From NCBI GenBank assembly GCA_963575745.1, contig CAUYUJ010022393.1, forward strand, positions 426,501 to 490,500: 64,000 nt of DNA, given 5' to 3'. Below are positions 21,885-32,007 of the stretch, in pieces. Numbering within the stretch: position 1 is the first letter of the stretch; each line of letters begins with the position of its first letter. The DNA is from Prorocentrum cordatum. Its lineage: Eukaryota; Sar; Dinophyceae; Prorocentrales; Prorocentraceae. The notes under the pieces are model-generated. The model worked only from the letters and a program-made list of their open reading frames with translations. It was not told the DNA's origin and did not search any database. Position numbers and translations under genes: made by a program.

Positions 21885-23350
21885 TTGAAGTCCACCAAAC
21901 CTCAAGCGGGCTTCGATCAAGACGTGACGAAGTTTGAAGAACTGACCGGCATGCCCGCGCATGGCAATGACGCCAAGGAAACCCCAGAAGTCGAACCGCC
22001 CCAGGACGACGGCCGGCTTCCCACAATCTGCGAGGAACCAGAGTCGGACCTCGAGGCGCACATGATGGAAGTGTGGTACACAGAACTACAAGACGAATGG
22101 GAAATGTTGGAGGCAATTCCAATAGACGAGCTCTATATACTGCACCCACACAGGTGATTACTGACAACAGCGCGTTGGTCACAGTAGCTGAAGAACAGCG
22201 GGTGCACCCGCCTACGTGGGGCAACCCACAAGGCATACACAACCGAGACATATCATGCCCCATTGTGCCTCACGGACCAAGATGACAATTGCGGATTTGA
22301 CTCTGACGAGCACGGACAAAACGTAGAACTCTGCTTTGCGGCAGCAATGTCAAAGGTAGTCTTATCCGAACAACAGCGCAGGATATTGGACTTCGACCGT
22401 GTGACCACTATGCGAGCATTTGTGACCGCTGCAGCTATACGAGCTGTAGTCGTCAAGGAGGACGACCATCTCACGGAGGCAGATATTCTGGCGATCAAAG
22501 GCCCTGTATACTGAACTCAAGACATGGTTTGACAACAGGCGTTTCAAATTACAATATAGATTCAAGGCGTCAGACATCATGATTTCGAGGTGCGCATATA
22601 TATACATATATATATATATGTATATATGTATATATATATATGGCAGTTCGTCCAGAATGAAAAGGGCGAGATGGAGCGTGCCATCAGGTTGCGCTTGGTA
22701 CTTCGGGGTCTCGTGGACCTCGAAGCCTTCGACGTGGGAACATTATCAGGGACGGCGCGGCGGCCAAGCCAGCGATTGCCCGCAAGCGCGGCAGCGTGCA
22801 AGCAGCAGTGGATCATTGCTTCCCTTGACATCAACATGGTGCTCCTAAAGGGACTCACGTATCAGGAGCTTGCTGAAGCAACCGGTGGAAAGGAACGCGC
22901 GGTGCGTTTTGAATTGCCACTTGGCTCAGCATTTGCGCTCAGATCCCTCCCGAGATTCGAGCACTGATGAGTCGAGACACTGTTTGGAGCGCTTCATACC
23001 AGGTACTGGTACCGAGGATGCACCAAGAGCCTCCCCACTGATGCTCAGGGAGACCACGGGGGTCTCGGCCTTAAACCCACGTCCTACGACGAGGAGTTCG
23101 AGACGAGCTCCAACCTTCTTACTGCCAAGCATGTCGATGACATAAACATGGCCGGCACCGACGACACCATTGACAAGTGCGCCAAGTGTGTGAAGGATAC
23201 TTCTGGGACATGTAAACTCAACAAACACGCATTTATCAATGGCGCCGTGAGATATGTGAAGGGCAGCGACGGCAATGTCACTCTTGACCAAGATGAATAC
23301 GCATAACAGCTCCGCCCTATCCAGCATCATGAACTCACGGGCGCAGATGC
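21885..23350 (+). pseudogene. copia reverse transcriptase
   Basis: An acidic lead-in (22263-22514) is followed by the RT: WQFVQNEKGEMERAIRLRLV, LSGTARRPSQRLPAS, WIIASLDINMVLLKGLTY (motif A Asp in SLDIN), then, after a TGA at 22965 and frame changes, LTAKHVDDINMAG. The catalytic box is HVDD at 23130-23141 where copia RTs have YVDD, so Tyr is replaced by His but both Asp remain. A TA microsatellite at 22597-22641 has replaced the residues just before motif 1. A TAA near 23305 breaks the frame again. Confidence 0.8.
22597..22641. repeat. (TA)n-type microsatellite inside the RT remnant
   Basis: Alternating TA with interspersed C and G (TATATACATATATATATATG...). It codes only Ile/Tyr/Met/His in the RT frame and sits where RT sequence is expected. 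Confidence 0.9.
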
Positions 23351-24232
23351 TGAGGCTAAGGCAACGAAGATGGTTGCTGACATGTTTGTCAGCCTCAGGG
23401 GCGCTTTGGCTTGCGCCCTCATCGCACAGGCGCGGTTGAGTGTACATGTTGCATCGCTACAGCGTGTCCAAGAACCGGCCGAACATGCAAGTGCGACGAG
23501 CGAACGCGAGTACCCGGAAGTTGCAGGCATGCCCTATGAAGATCGCCTATCAAGCGATGACACCAACGGGCGAGGTCGACCTGCGCAGCGGCTCTGGCTG
23601 CCGGCGTCTGAACGGAGATGCCCGTGGCGAAGTCAAAGACTATGGCGTTCGCGGGGCATTCCTGGTAAGGCGTGGACACGCACGTTGGCAAGCCCGTCGT
23701 CCATTTTGTCGATGCGCCCTGCAGGTCTCATCGCTTGCGGGTCCGCTCGAGCTACTCAGCGGAAACACTTGCAGCTGCCCACAACTCGGAGGACTGCTAT
23801 CCCACGATTGTCGCTCTGCGCGAACTCCGCGCAGGGCCGCTGACGCCCGCTCAACTGAAGGAAGTGCTGGAGATGGACGGCCTGAGCATGAAGGTAACTT
23901 TGACCATTGGTGCAGAAACTGTTCTCAAGTCCTTGTCAGGCAAAGACCTGAAGAAGCCGACTGAGCGCATACTTGTGGGACGCATCATTTGGATGCGACA
24001 AATTATGGAGCGAGGCATCGTGCATTGTGCGCAGTGGTGCGACGCGCGCGATCTGACTGCGGATGGCCACGCCAAGGGGGGGCATGGACAGAGACATGCC
24101 CTTGCAAGTCATCGGGGGAATGCAATCCTGCAAGCGCGATCTGAAACGACACTCCCTACAGGGCAGGCCACGCGAGATCATCTGAGCCATCTGAGGAGTA
24201 GGTATATGCAGGGTTACTTGCCTGCGAGGTAA
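23351..24232 (+). pseudogene. copia RNase H
   Basis: Two overlapping phases carry RNase H landmarks: GEVDLRSGSGCRRLNGDAR (first acidic site region), VHFVDAPCRSHRLRVRSSYS, then AETLAAAHNSEDCYP (Glu), and DARDLTADGHAKGG (final Asp/His). The first site reads SGSG where an Asp is expected (DSG), suggesting a lost catalytic residue. It ends ~140 bases before the 3' LTR-like repeat, as in an intact copia element. Confidence 0.7.
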
Positions 24233-24368
24233 CGCGCCTGTAAGGTAACTTGCACGCGGGCCCACCTGCCTTCGTTGAGCCCGCCTGCTGCTGCCTACCC
24301 TGTGTATTATAGTATGTTGTTGGTTAGCTGGCGGCGGACTCGCGCTTCGCCCCCCCCCCCCCCCCCCG

Positions 24369-24641
24369 ATTCTAAGGGGGGCTGGGCAAAGGAGAGAGGT
24401 AGCGAGCGTTTGTCCGCGGCCGTTTGTGTTCAAGCGGCCGGCCGCCAAGATTTGATTGTGCCTCGCCGCGAGGTGCGCGATTTGCGATCGGGACCGGAAG
24501 CGTATTCGATTGACATGGCTTGTCGCTCCCGCGACTTTCTCTTGCTCTTGGGACTATAGTTATTACGGTATAGAAGAGTTGGATACGGGCTTCGCCTGAG
24601 GCGAAGCATCTGGTTGGGCCTCCCGACCAGCTTCGAACTCA
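24369..24641 (+). repeat. 3' LTR-like direct repeat
   Basis: Second copy of 9428-9697, preceded by a run of 18 C at 24350-24367. It keeps both hairpins, with loop changes only. Confidence 0.65.
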
Positions 24642-24952
24642 GTCGTTTGGTGATTCCTGCGCAGGAATCGAGAAACCCCCTTCCCTTCCAGCAGTTCGAT
24701 AACGTTGCCGTCGCGGTAAAGCGCCACATAAGCACCGCAGTGGGGGTCGTCATGAGCTCCTTCTACGATTCATGATGTGTGTGTGTGTGTGTGTCCGTCG
24801 GTTTCCTTTGCTTTCTGTTTGAGTTTTTAGAAGCGCTTGTATGTTCCGTGGGGTGTTATGCTTTTTGCGTCGCCTGAACATTACACCGGTTTCTGTTAGG
24901 AGAAGTCTCGCTGACCTCGGCCATTTCATTGTTGTCAACGTTTTTACCTAAC
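24642..24952. other. No gene seen
   Basis: Contains the palindrome GATTCCTGCGCAGGAATC near 24651 and a short (TG)n at 24778-24793. No coding signal. Confidence 0.4.
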
Positions 24953-25070
24953 AGCGAAGACTGATAGGTTTCTAGTGGTCCCAAAAGAGCTCACAGATCA
25001 CTCCACAGGGGGGTCCGGGCAGGTGTTGGGAGTTGCCGGGCGGCAGGGTGCCGGGCTCGTTTTTCGCCAA

Positions 25071-25590
25071 CAGTCACACACTTCGTGCTCTTCGACTTCC
25101 CAGAACTCCATTCCCAGGCTCATTCTGAATACCCGGATGCAACAGTCACACACTTCGTGCTCTTCGACATCCCAGAACGCCATTCCCGGGCCACATTCGG
25201 AATAGCCGGACGCAACAGTCACACACTTCGTGCTCTTCGAGTTCCCAGAACGCCATTCCCGGGCCACATTCTGGAGGGCCGGATGCAACAGTCACACACT
25301 TCGTGCTCTTCGAGTTCCCAGAATTCCATTCCCGGGCCACATTTTGGATGCCCGGAGCCAACTGTAGGCCACTTCGTGCTCTTCGAGTTCCCAGAACTCC
25401 ATTCCCGGGCCACATTTTGAATGCCCGGAGCCAACTGTAGGCCACTTCGTGCTCTTCGAGTTCCCAGAACTCCATTCCCGGGCCACATTTTGAATGCCCG
25501 TAGCCAACTGTAGGCAACTTCGTGCTCTTCGACTTCCCAGAACTCCCATTCCTGGGCCACATTTTCAGCAGGGGCAAGAGCACGACGAGG
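25071..25590. repeat. 73-bp minisatellite in copy A, seven units
   Basis: CTTCGTGCTCTTCGA recurs at 25081, 25153, 25226, 25299, 25372, 25445 and 25518, a 73-base period. Unit core: CCAGAACTCCATTCCCGGGC then CACATT. Confidence 0.95.
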
Positions 25591-26330
25591 AGGAGGACGA
25601 GCAAGACCAGGAGGACGAGGACGAGCAGGAGCAGGACGAGGAGCAGGAGGAGCAGGAGAAGAAGGACGAGCAGGAGGAGGAGGAGGACGAGCAGGAGGAG
25701 GAGGACGACCAGGAGGAGGAGGACCAGGAAGAGGAGGAGGAGGAGGAGGAGGAGGGGAGGGGAGGAGGAGGAGGAAGAGGAGGAGGAGAGAGGAGGAGGA
25801 GGAAGAGGAGGAGGAGGAGGAGAGGACGAGGACGAGGAGGAGGAGGAGGAGGGGGGGGGAGAGTACCAGGAGGAGGAGAACGAGGACCACCAGGAGGAGG
25901 AGGAGGAGGAGGAGGAGGAGGAGGAGGAGGAGGAGAGAACACCAGGAGGAGGAGGACGAGCAAGACGAGGAGGACGAGAACGAGGACGACCAGGAAGAGG
26001 AGGAGGAGGAGGAGGAGGGGAGGGGGAGGACTACCAGGAGGAGGAGGAGGAGGAGGAGGAGGAGGAGGAGGAGAGGAGGAGGAGGACGAGGAGGAGGAGG
26101 AGGACGAGGAGGAGGAGGGGGGGGGAGAGCACCAGGAGGAGGAGAACGAGGACCACCAGGAGGAGGAGGAGGAGGAGGAGGAGGAGGAGGAGGAGGAGGA
26201 GGAGAGAGCACCAGGAGGAGGAGGACGAGCAAGACGAGGAGGACGAGAACGAGGACGAGCAGGAGGAAGAGGAGGAGGAGGAGGAGGAGGAGGAGGAGGA
26301 GCAGGAGAAAGAGGAGGAGGAGGAGGAGGC
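25575..26330. repeat. Purine (GAGGAG)n tract in copy A
   Basis: About 750 bases almost entirely of G and A on the plus strand, with scattered C. Frames through it are poly-Glu, Arg or Gly on one strand and Leu, Ser or Pro on the other, and are not genes. Confidence 0.95.
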
Positions 26331-26505
26331 AGGCTGAGGCTGAGGCTGTGACTGCGACTGCCGTTGCCGCTGCGACTGTCATCGCGAATGCGACTACGAC
26401 TGCGAGAACAGCAGAATTCGACAACTGGATTTTCATCTGAATCTTAAGGGGAATGCTTTCAGATATGCTTCTACACATCGCTGTTAGGTTGCTTTGCCGG
26501 GATAA

Positions 26506-26668
26506 TTTTTTCGTTGCGCGCTTGTGCGTCTTTTGGATGGGATGCAAGATTGTTTTGCCTATTCCCAGAAGAGTATTCCATGTTCCACGTATGCCATGTA
26601 TCATAATTTCCATTTCCCATTGCGAATATATGCTGCCAGTGCTGTTTGCCAATGTTTTGTATGAGAAT
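26506..26668. other. Unique spacer between the two cassettes
   Basis: AT-richer sequence not present after copy B. No gene seen. Confidence 0.6.
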
Positions 26669-28160
26669 TACCTAACATCGAAGACTGGTAGGTTTCTAGT
26701 GGTCTAAAAAGAGCTCACAGATCACTCCACAGGGGGGTCCGGGCAGGTGTTGGGAGTTGCCGGGCGGCAGGGTGCCGGGCTCGTTTTTCGCCAACAGTCA
26801 CACACTTCGTGCTCTTCGACTTCCCAGAACTCCATTCCCAGGCTCATTCTGAATACCCGGATGCAACAGTCACACACTTCGTGCTCTTCGAGATCCCAGA
26901 ACGCCATTCCCGGGCCACATTTAGAATAACCGGATGCAACAGTGCTCTTCGAGGGCCGTCACACACTTCGTGCTCTTCGAGTTCCCAGAACTCCATTCCC
27001 GGGCCACATTCTGGAGGGCCGGATGCAACAGTCACACACTTCGTGCTCTTCGAGTTCCCAGAATTCCATTCCCGGGCCACATTTTGGATGCCCGGAGCCA
27101 ACTGTAGGCCACTTCGTGCTCTTCGAGTTCCCAGAACTCCATTCCCGGGCCACATTTTGAATGCCCGGAGCCAACTGTAGGCAACTTCGTGCTCTTCGAC
27201 TTCCCAGAACTCCCATTCCTGGGCCACATTTTCAGCAGGGGCAAGAGCACGACGAGGAGGAGGACGAGCAAGACCAGGAGGACGAGGACGAGCAGGAGCA
27301 GGACGAGGAGCAGGAGGAGCAGGAGAAGAAGGACGAGCAGGAGGAGGAGGAGGACGAGCAGGAGGAGGAGGACGACCAGGAGGAGGAGGGAGGAGGAGGA
27401 GAGGGAGGGGGAGGAGTACCAGGAGGAGGAGGGAGGAGGAGGAGAGGAGGAGGAGGAGGAGGAGGAGGAGGAGGAGGAGGAGGAGGAGGGGGGGAGGAGG
27501 AGTACCAGGAGGAGGAGAACGAGGACCACCAGGAGGGAGGAGGAGGAGGAGGAGGAGGAGGAGGAGGAGGAGGAGGAGAGAGAACACCAGGAGGAGGAGA
27601 CGAGCAAGACGAGGAGGACGAGAACGAGGACGGAGGAGGAGGAGGAGGAGGAGGAGGAGGAGGAGGAGGAGAGGGGAGGGGGAGGACTACCAGGAGGAGG
27701 AGGAGGAGGAGGAGGAGGAGGAAGAGGAGGAGGAGGACGAGGAGGAGGAGGAGGAGGAGGACGAGGAGGAGGAGGGGGGGGGAGAGCACCAGGAGGAGGA
27801 GAACGAGGACCACCAGGAGGAGGAGGAGGAGGAGGAGGAGGAGGAGGAGGAGAGAGCACCAGGAGGAGGAGGACGAGCAAGACGAGGAGGACGAGAACGA
27901 GGACGAGCAGGAGGAAGAGGAGGAGGAGGAGGAGGAGGAGGAGCAGGAGAAAGAGGAGGAGGAGGAGGAGGAGGAGGAGGCAGGCTGAGGCTGAGGCTGT
28001 GACTGCGACTGCCGTTGCCGCTGCGACTGTCATCGCGAATGCGACTACGACTGCGAGAACAGCAGAATTCGACAACTGGATTTTCATCTGAATCTTAAGG
28101 GGAATGCTTTCAGATATGCTTCTACACATCGCTGTTAGGTTGCTTTGCCGGGATATTTTT
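26669..28160. repeat. Tandem duplication, copy B
   Basis: Second copy of the cassette. The minisatellite has six 73-bp units (CTTCG at 26805, 26877, 26966, 27039, 27112, 27185); the 89-base step at 26877-26966 marks a small rearrangement (GTGCTCTTCGAGGGCC). The purine tract runs 27240-27980. Confidence 0.9.
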
Positions 28161-28379
28161 TTTCACTGGGCATGTTGTAGTTATCGCTGGGATCCCTTAG
28201 GTTTCCAACATATCATTGCAACTGTTTTGAACTTGCATTCGTTTTCTTTCAATGGGGGCGAGTGCTTTGTTGCAGTGGGGTTCCGCAGTGCGGGTTGTTG
28301 TTGAATTCCCATTTCTGTAGAATGACTATTGTTGGTCCCCCTGCCCAGTATATATGGTTATTAAGTTAATGTTGTCCTT
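28161..28379. other. No gene seen
   Basis: AT-richer sequence with no coding signal. It leads into the first 0.7-kb repeat unit. Confidence 0.4.
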
Positions 28380-28930
28380 TTGTGGCTCACCCTGATCCCC
28401 GGTTTGCAGCAAACGCACCCCCGCCAGATATTTCCTCACAATGTATTTCAAAGTCGCGCTCTCGCGCGGGACGTCTTCATAATATATGCAGGAATCGCGC
28501 TCTCGCGTTGGGCTTCCTGTTTTTTTCTTGTGGCACGGTGCCCCCAAGACTCAAGGATCACGCACTCGATCTGGATGTCCTAACGATTTGCATTCGAATC
28601 GCGTTGCCTCTTGAAACTTGGACTGACGCTTCCGCGACCCGCCCGCTCGACCCGGCCGTCTGGGTCTGCCCGCCCGACTTGCCCGTTAGGGTCCGCCCGC
28701 CCGACCCGCCTGTTTGGTTCTGCCGCTTGTGCTCCTGCTCCTTACCTTCCTCCTTCAAATTATCGTGCTTCATCCTTCTCCCTCCCTCTTATCTCTTCCC
28801 TCCTCCCTTCCTTCTCCTGTTTGAGGGGCTGCGCCAACTACACGCGGCAGGCAGGGAAGGTATATTTCCAAGGGGGTACGATCGAAGACGCGGAGGGCGG
28901 AGGATGATAAGGAATATGCAGATGCTAGTG
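28380..28930. repeat. 0.7-kb repeat family, unit 1 (partial)
   Basis: Shares ordered modules with 29735-30132, 37181-37920, 37921-38600 and 38601-39030: TCGCGCTCTCGCG, then GACGCTTC(A/C)GC(A/G)ACCC, a pyrimidine stretch, GGCAGG and CCAAGGGGGTACGATCGAAG. Non-coding in every frame. Confidence 0.8.
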
Positions 28931-28989
28931 ATGATGATGAAGGGGAGGAGGAGGGATCCCTCGAGCGACGACGAGTGCCTCTGACCTGA

Positions 28990-29620
28990 GGGGGAACATG
29001 GCGAACTTGAAGGCATCTTGGGGCGTCTTGGGGGCCTCTTGGCGGTCGCGGGGGCATCTTGGGCGCCTGGGGGAGCCTTTTGGGGGTCTCGTGGGAGCCT
29101 CTTGGAGGCCCCTTGGACGCCTTTTGGGGCCTCCTGGGCGCCTCTTGGGGCCGTCTTGGGGCGCTCTTGGGAGCCTTGGGGACGCTCTTGGAGCCATGTT
29201 GGAGGACATCGATCCAAAAAGGGTGGAGCTTCAAGTCGCCTCGCCCCTCGAGAGTAACTGAAATCGCCTCGTGGACCCCTTTTGGAGCGCTCTTGGGGCC
29301 GTCTTGGGGTTCTCTTGGGCCTCTCTTGGGGCCCTCTTGGGCCTTTTTGGAGCGATCTTGAGGCCTCGGCAAGCCATCGAAAACAAAAAGGCGAGACGGC
29401 CACGTTCATTGATTTTCCAGGCTTGGGAAGGATTTTGGCCTCTTGGGGGCCTCCGTGGGGCCACTTGGAGCCGTCTTGGAGCGGTCTTGGGGCCTCTTGG
29501 AGCATCGTGGGAGCCATCTTGAGCTACCTTTGCCCATTTTGAGCCATCTTGGAGGTCATCTTGGGCTCTCCGAAGCCCTCGTGGAGCCATCTTGGGCCAT
29601 CTTGGACGCTCCAATGGGTC
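28990..29620. repeat. Degenerate 12-bp repeat, GGCCTCTTGGG type
   Basis: Same low-complexity repeat as at 81-660 (CTTGGGGGCCTC, GGAGCC(A/G)TCTTGG). It separates repeat units 1 and 2. Confidence 0.75.
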
Positions 29621-29734
29621 GGGCACCGCCCGTCCAGGTTCAGGGGAGGGGGTAGGGGGAGGTGTAAACCCTTCCGCGAAGGGGAAAAAGGGGGCTGGAA
29701 GAGAAGGCGCCCTAGACCACCTACGCCCAGAGGG

Positions 29735-30132
29735 CTGGTGGGATGTATTCAGGAATCGCGCTCTCGCGGGGGACTTCCTCGCAATTTATTCAGACACCGC
29801 GCCTTCGACATTCAAGAGTCACGCTCTCGCTGCGGACTCCCTCACGATTTGGGAATCGAGCTGTCGCTCGAGACTCCGCGCGCGTCATGCAGGACGCACG
29901 CTTCAGCAACCCGCCTGCTCGACCTGGCCGCCAGGGCCCTCCTTCCCGACCCACCTGGTAGGGTCTACCCGCCCGATCTGCCCGTCTGGTTCTGCCACGT
30001 GTTTTATGCTCCTAGCCCCCCTCCTCCTAATCTCTGTCGTGCTCCATCCTCCTCCCTCCCCCTTGTCCCTTCCTTCCATCCGTCCTCTCTTCCCCTGCCT
30101 CAGGGGCTCCGCGAAATGCACGTTGCAGGTAA
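29735..30132. repeat. 0.7-kb repeat family, unit 2, left half
   Basis: Same modules as unit 1 up to TTGCAGGTAAG, where the unit is cut by the tyrosine-recombinase element. Its other half resumes at 36837 with GATATGTCCCCAAGGGGGTA. Confidence 0.85.
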
Positions 30133-30226
30133 GATGTATGTGCGTGCGCAGTTTTGATTGGGATTGGGCTCGGGTCGTGTTGCTGCAATATTCTCCGCAA
30201 CCGTTTACGCTCAAAGTTTCTCGCGG
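30133..30226 (+). repeat. Split direct repeat A1
   Basis: About 94 bases matching 36548-36641 (GTGCGTGCGCA, TTTTGATTGGGATTGGGCTC, GGGTCGTGTTGCTGCAA, AAGTTTCTCGCGG). It is the left terminus of the YR element; the first ORF starts 2 bases beyond it. Confidence 0.9.
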
Positions 30227-30227
30227 A

Positions 30228-30725
30228 ATGAATCCCGTCCAGGCCGCCAGCACCGGGGCGCTCGCGGTGGCCTTCCTGGAGTCAGTGGTGCGGCCACTGC
30301 TGACTCAGCCCCCGCAGCTCTACTGCCCAGGTGCGGGCGAGCCCTGGCCCGAGTGCCCGTCCTGCTTGCCGTGCCCCCCTTGCGAGGCGGCAGCGGGGCC
30401 GGCCTTCTTGCTGGCAGAGAGGACGTGCGCCCTGAACGAGTGCGACGCGCTCGAGCCGCCGTTCGACTGGGGGGGCGTGGTGGGCGGCGTCGCCAGCGTG
30501 CTGAACCTGTTCGCCTTCGCCTGCTCTCGGCTCAGCTGCTGGCGCGATGGCGATGGCGGCGGCCGCCGGCGCGGCCGAGGAGTTCTGGTTCCGCCTGGTG
30601 CCGGGGGAGCTGTACCTGGCGTGGTTCGAGGACGACACGGTGTGGCACGAGAGGATGTGCCTCTGGCCGACCACTCAGGAGGCCAAGTGGATGATCCTGA
30701 CGCCCGACGGGCACGTGCATGGTGA
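30228..30725 (+). CDS. Small membrane-type ORF at the 5' end of the YR element
   Basis: 165 aa from the ATG at 30228, the first ATG after A1. Residues ~8-23 are hydrophobic (TGALAVAFLESVVRPLL). A Cys-Pro cluster follows (CPSCLPCPPCE, residues ~44-55), then a second hydrophobic stretch (GGVVGGVASVLNLFAFACS, ~88-106). The C-terminal third is Arg/Gly-rich and overlaps the Gag start in another phase, so the true product may end or shift near 30540. CP-rich membrane leaders precede Gag in related dinoflagellate elements as far as I recall. Function unknown. Confidence 0.5.
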   Translation: MNPVQAASTGALAVAFLESVVRPLLTQPPQLYCPGAGEPWPECPSCLPCPPCEAAAGPAFLLAERTCALNECDALEPPFDWGGVVGGVASVLNLFAFACSRLSCWRDGDGGGRRRGRGVLVPPGAGGAVPGVVRGRHGVAREDVPLADHSGGQVDDPDARRARAW

Positions 30726-32007
30726 GAGCGCGCGAGGCTGTGAGGAAGGGCCCGCGCGCACGAGGGCCATGAGGGACGGCCAGCTGCCGGCTCGCCTGCG
30801 CGCGCCAGTGTACAGGTTCAAGGAGTACCCCGGCACGCATGAACTGCGGGTGCTGGTCGCAGAGGCGCGCGAGGAGGCCGTCTCCGACGCCAGCGGCCGT
30901 GGGCTGCCCGCCGTGGAGGAGTACATCAGCCCGAGCGGGCGCCGGCGGCCGATCGGCGCTCTGCTCGGCGAGGCGGCCGTCGCCGGTCCCCCACCAGGGG
31001 AGGCCCTGGTCGACGAGCCGGCAGCAATGCCCGCTGGCGTCGAATTGGGGCTCGCCGCGACCGCGCCTCCAGCGGGCCTCGAGTGGACGGTCGTGGACCT
31101 GTCGGGCGGCTGGGACCGCCTTGGCGAGGTGGTGGCGCTCGAGGCCAGCGACCTGGTGCTGACGTCGGGGGGCCTGCACGAGGGTCTCAAGCGCGACGGT
31201 GTCGGCTGGACGAAGGTGCAGGCGTTGTCCGGCCAGGAGCTGGAGGCCCTTCGGGCCCGGCGTGGCGCCGCTGGCCCACTGCCCCCTCCGCCAGCGGGGG
31301 CGCCGCCCGAGGGGGCGGTCGGTGAGGCCGAGGCCGCCGCTCGGACGGCCACGCCCCGGTCGGCAGGCGGGCTGGACGAGCTGAGGGACAGGCTGAACGG
31401 GCCCGCGAAGACCGACAGCAAGGAGGGCGGCGGCGAGCTGGACGTGCGCACCCTCGCCGTGGACTTCGACGCGCAGGGGAAGCGGTTCAAGGCGTGGCGG
31501 GAGGTGGTGGCCGAGATGACGCGGAGCCCGTTCTCGGATTGGCCGCTCGACACGCCGCCGACGGTGATCCACTTCTGTGCCCACATGGAGCGGACGGGCC
31601 GGGTCCCGTCGGGTTGGCTCGACAAGTGGGCGCAGAACAAGAGCATCGCGGTCACCGACCGCGTTTACTACGAGCTGAAGACGATCATTGATGCGCTGGA
31701 GTACGCTGGTTGCTATGACCAGATCAATTCGGGATCGCTGGTGTTCGCTGAGCTCCTGTGCTTGCGGGCGCAGGCGATTGTGGACGCCTACGAGAATAAC
31801 CCGAGCAAGCCGAGCTTCGAGAACGCGAAGTACTTCTCGGGGCTCAAGAGCTTGTCGGACGCAGTGTGCCCAGACCTGAAGGGCTTCGCGGCTCGGAAGG
31901 CCAAGGAAGAGACGGAGGTGGAGAAGCAGCGGCAGAAGGTCAGGGAGCTCCGAGGCAAGGCCGACGGGAAGGGCGACAAGACTGGAGCCGCTGGCAAAAA
32001 GAATTAG
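30547..32007 (+). CDS. Gag-like protein of the YR element
   Basis: 486 aa, intact, starting at the ATG at 30547. The N-terminal part is acidic-aromatic (GELYLAWFEDDTVWHERMC), followed by a ~200-aa Ala/Gly/Glu linker. The conserved-looking core is at residues ~310-430: DVRTLAVDFDAQGKRFKAWR, SDWPLDTPPTVIHFCAHMER, KWAQNKSIAVTDRVYYELK, GCYDQINSGSLVFAELLCLR. This matches the layout of the pre-RT protein of dinoflagellate DIRS-like elements. The C-terminus is Lys/Glu-rich (KAKEETEVEKQRQKVRELRG), coiled-coil-like and basic. Presumed to form the nucleoprotein particle; no zinc knuckle seen. Confidence 0.65.
   Translation: MAMAAAAGAAEEFWFRLVPGELYLAWFEDDTVWHERMCLWPTTQEAKWMILTPDGHVHGESARGCEEGPARTRAMRDGQLPARLRAPVYRFKEYPGTHELRVLVAEAREEAVSDASGRGLPAVEEYISPSGRRRPIGALLGEAAVAGPPPGEALVDEPAAMPAGVELGLAATAPPAGLEWTVVDLSGGWDRLGEVVALEASDLVLTSGGLHEGLKRDGVGWTKVQALSGQELEALRARRGAAGPLPPPPAGAPPEGAVGEAEAAARTATPRSAGGLDELRDRLNGPAKTDSKEGGGELDVRTLAVDFDAQGKRFKAWREVVAEMTRSPFSDWPLDTPPTVIHFCAHMERTGRVPSGWLDKWAQNKSIAVTDRVYYELKTIIDALEYAGCYDQINSGSLVFAELLCLRAQAIVDAYENNPSKPSFENAKYFSGLKSLSDAVCPDLKGFAARKAKEETEVEKQRQKVRELRGKADGKGDKTGAAGKKN

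Larger units (their letters stand above)
11164..22229 (+). repeat. Dispersed GNRA-like mini-hairpins (family 1)
   Basis: 14-16-nt perfect or near-perfect hairpins, located by eye. Stem GCGGG/CCCGC with loop GCAA at 11381-11396 (6-bp stem CGCGGG), 15591-15604 and 17601-17614; GACA at 12703-12716 and 13884-13897; GAAA at 16945-16958; GGCG at 13231-13244 and 15564-15577. Stem GCGGG/CCTGC: 13264-13277 (GCGA), 15645-15658, 17583-17596, 17786-17799, 20359-20372 (GCAA). Compensated stems: GCAGG/CCTGC at 11354-11367 (GAAA) and 14387-14400 (GTAA); GCAGGG/CCCTGC at 16931-16946 (GGAA); GTGGG/CCCAC at 22216-22229 (GCAA). They lie almost wholly inside the copia element. Confidence 0.8.
9428..24641 (+). 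mobile_element. Ty1/copia-like LTR retrotransposon, about 15.2 kb, decayed
   Basis: Direct repeats of about 270 bases bound a region whose broken frames give, in order, gag with a zinc knuckle, a RING-H2 finger, a protease/pre-integrase region, integrase, RT and RNase H. Integrase-before-RT is the copia order. The LTR-like repeats differ at perhaps one base in eight, so the insertion is old, in keeping with many stops. It is larger than typical copia elements: several kb of low-complexity sequence, carrying the GNRA-like mini-hairpins, separate gag from the pre-integrase and that from integrase. No clean target-site duplication was identified. Confidence 0.75.
24953..26505. repeat. Tandem duplication, copy A (1.55 kb cassette)
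   Basis: Homologous to 26669-28160. Order in both: ACCTAACA-CGAAGACTG lead, unique 100 bases, 73-bp minisatellite, long purine tract, then CAGGCTGAGGCTGAGGCTG and a 3' segment ending TGCTTTGCCGGGAT. The copies start 1.72 kb apart but their ends are 1.65 kb apart, owing to fewer minisatellite units and a different purine-tract length in copy B. Confidence 0.9.

Noticed and set aside
25219-28129. Long Leu/Pro/Ser-rich minus-strand frames and Glu/Arg/Gly-rich plus-strand frames
   Set aside because: Generated by the two purine tracts and the 73-bp minisatellite.
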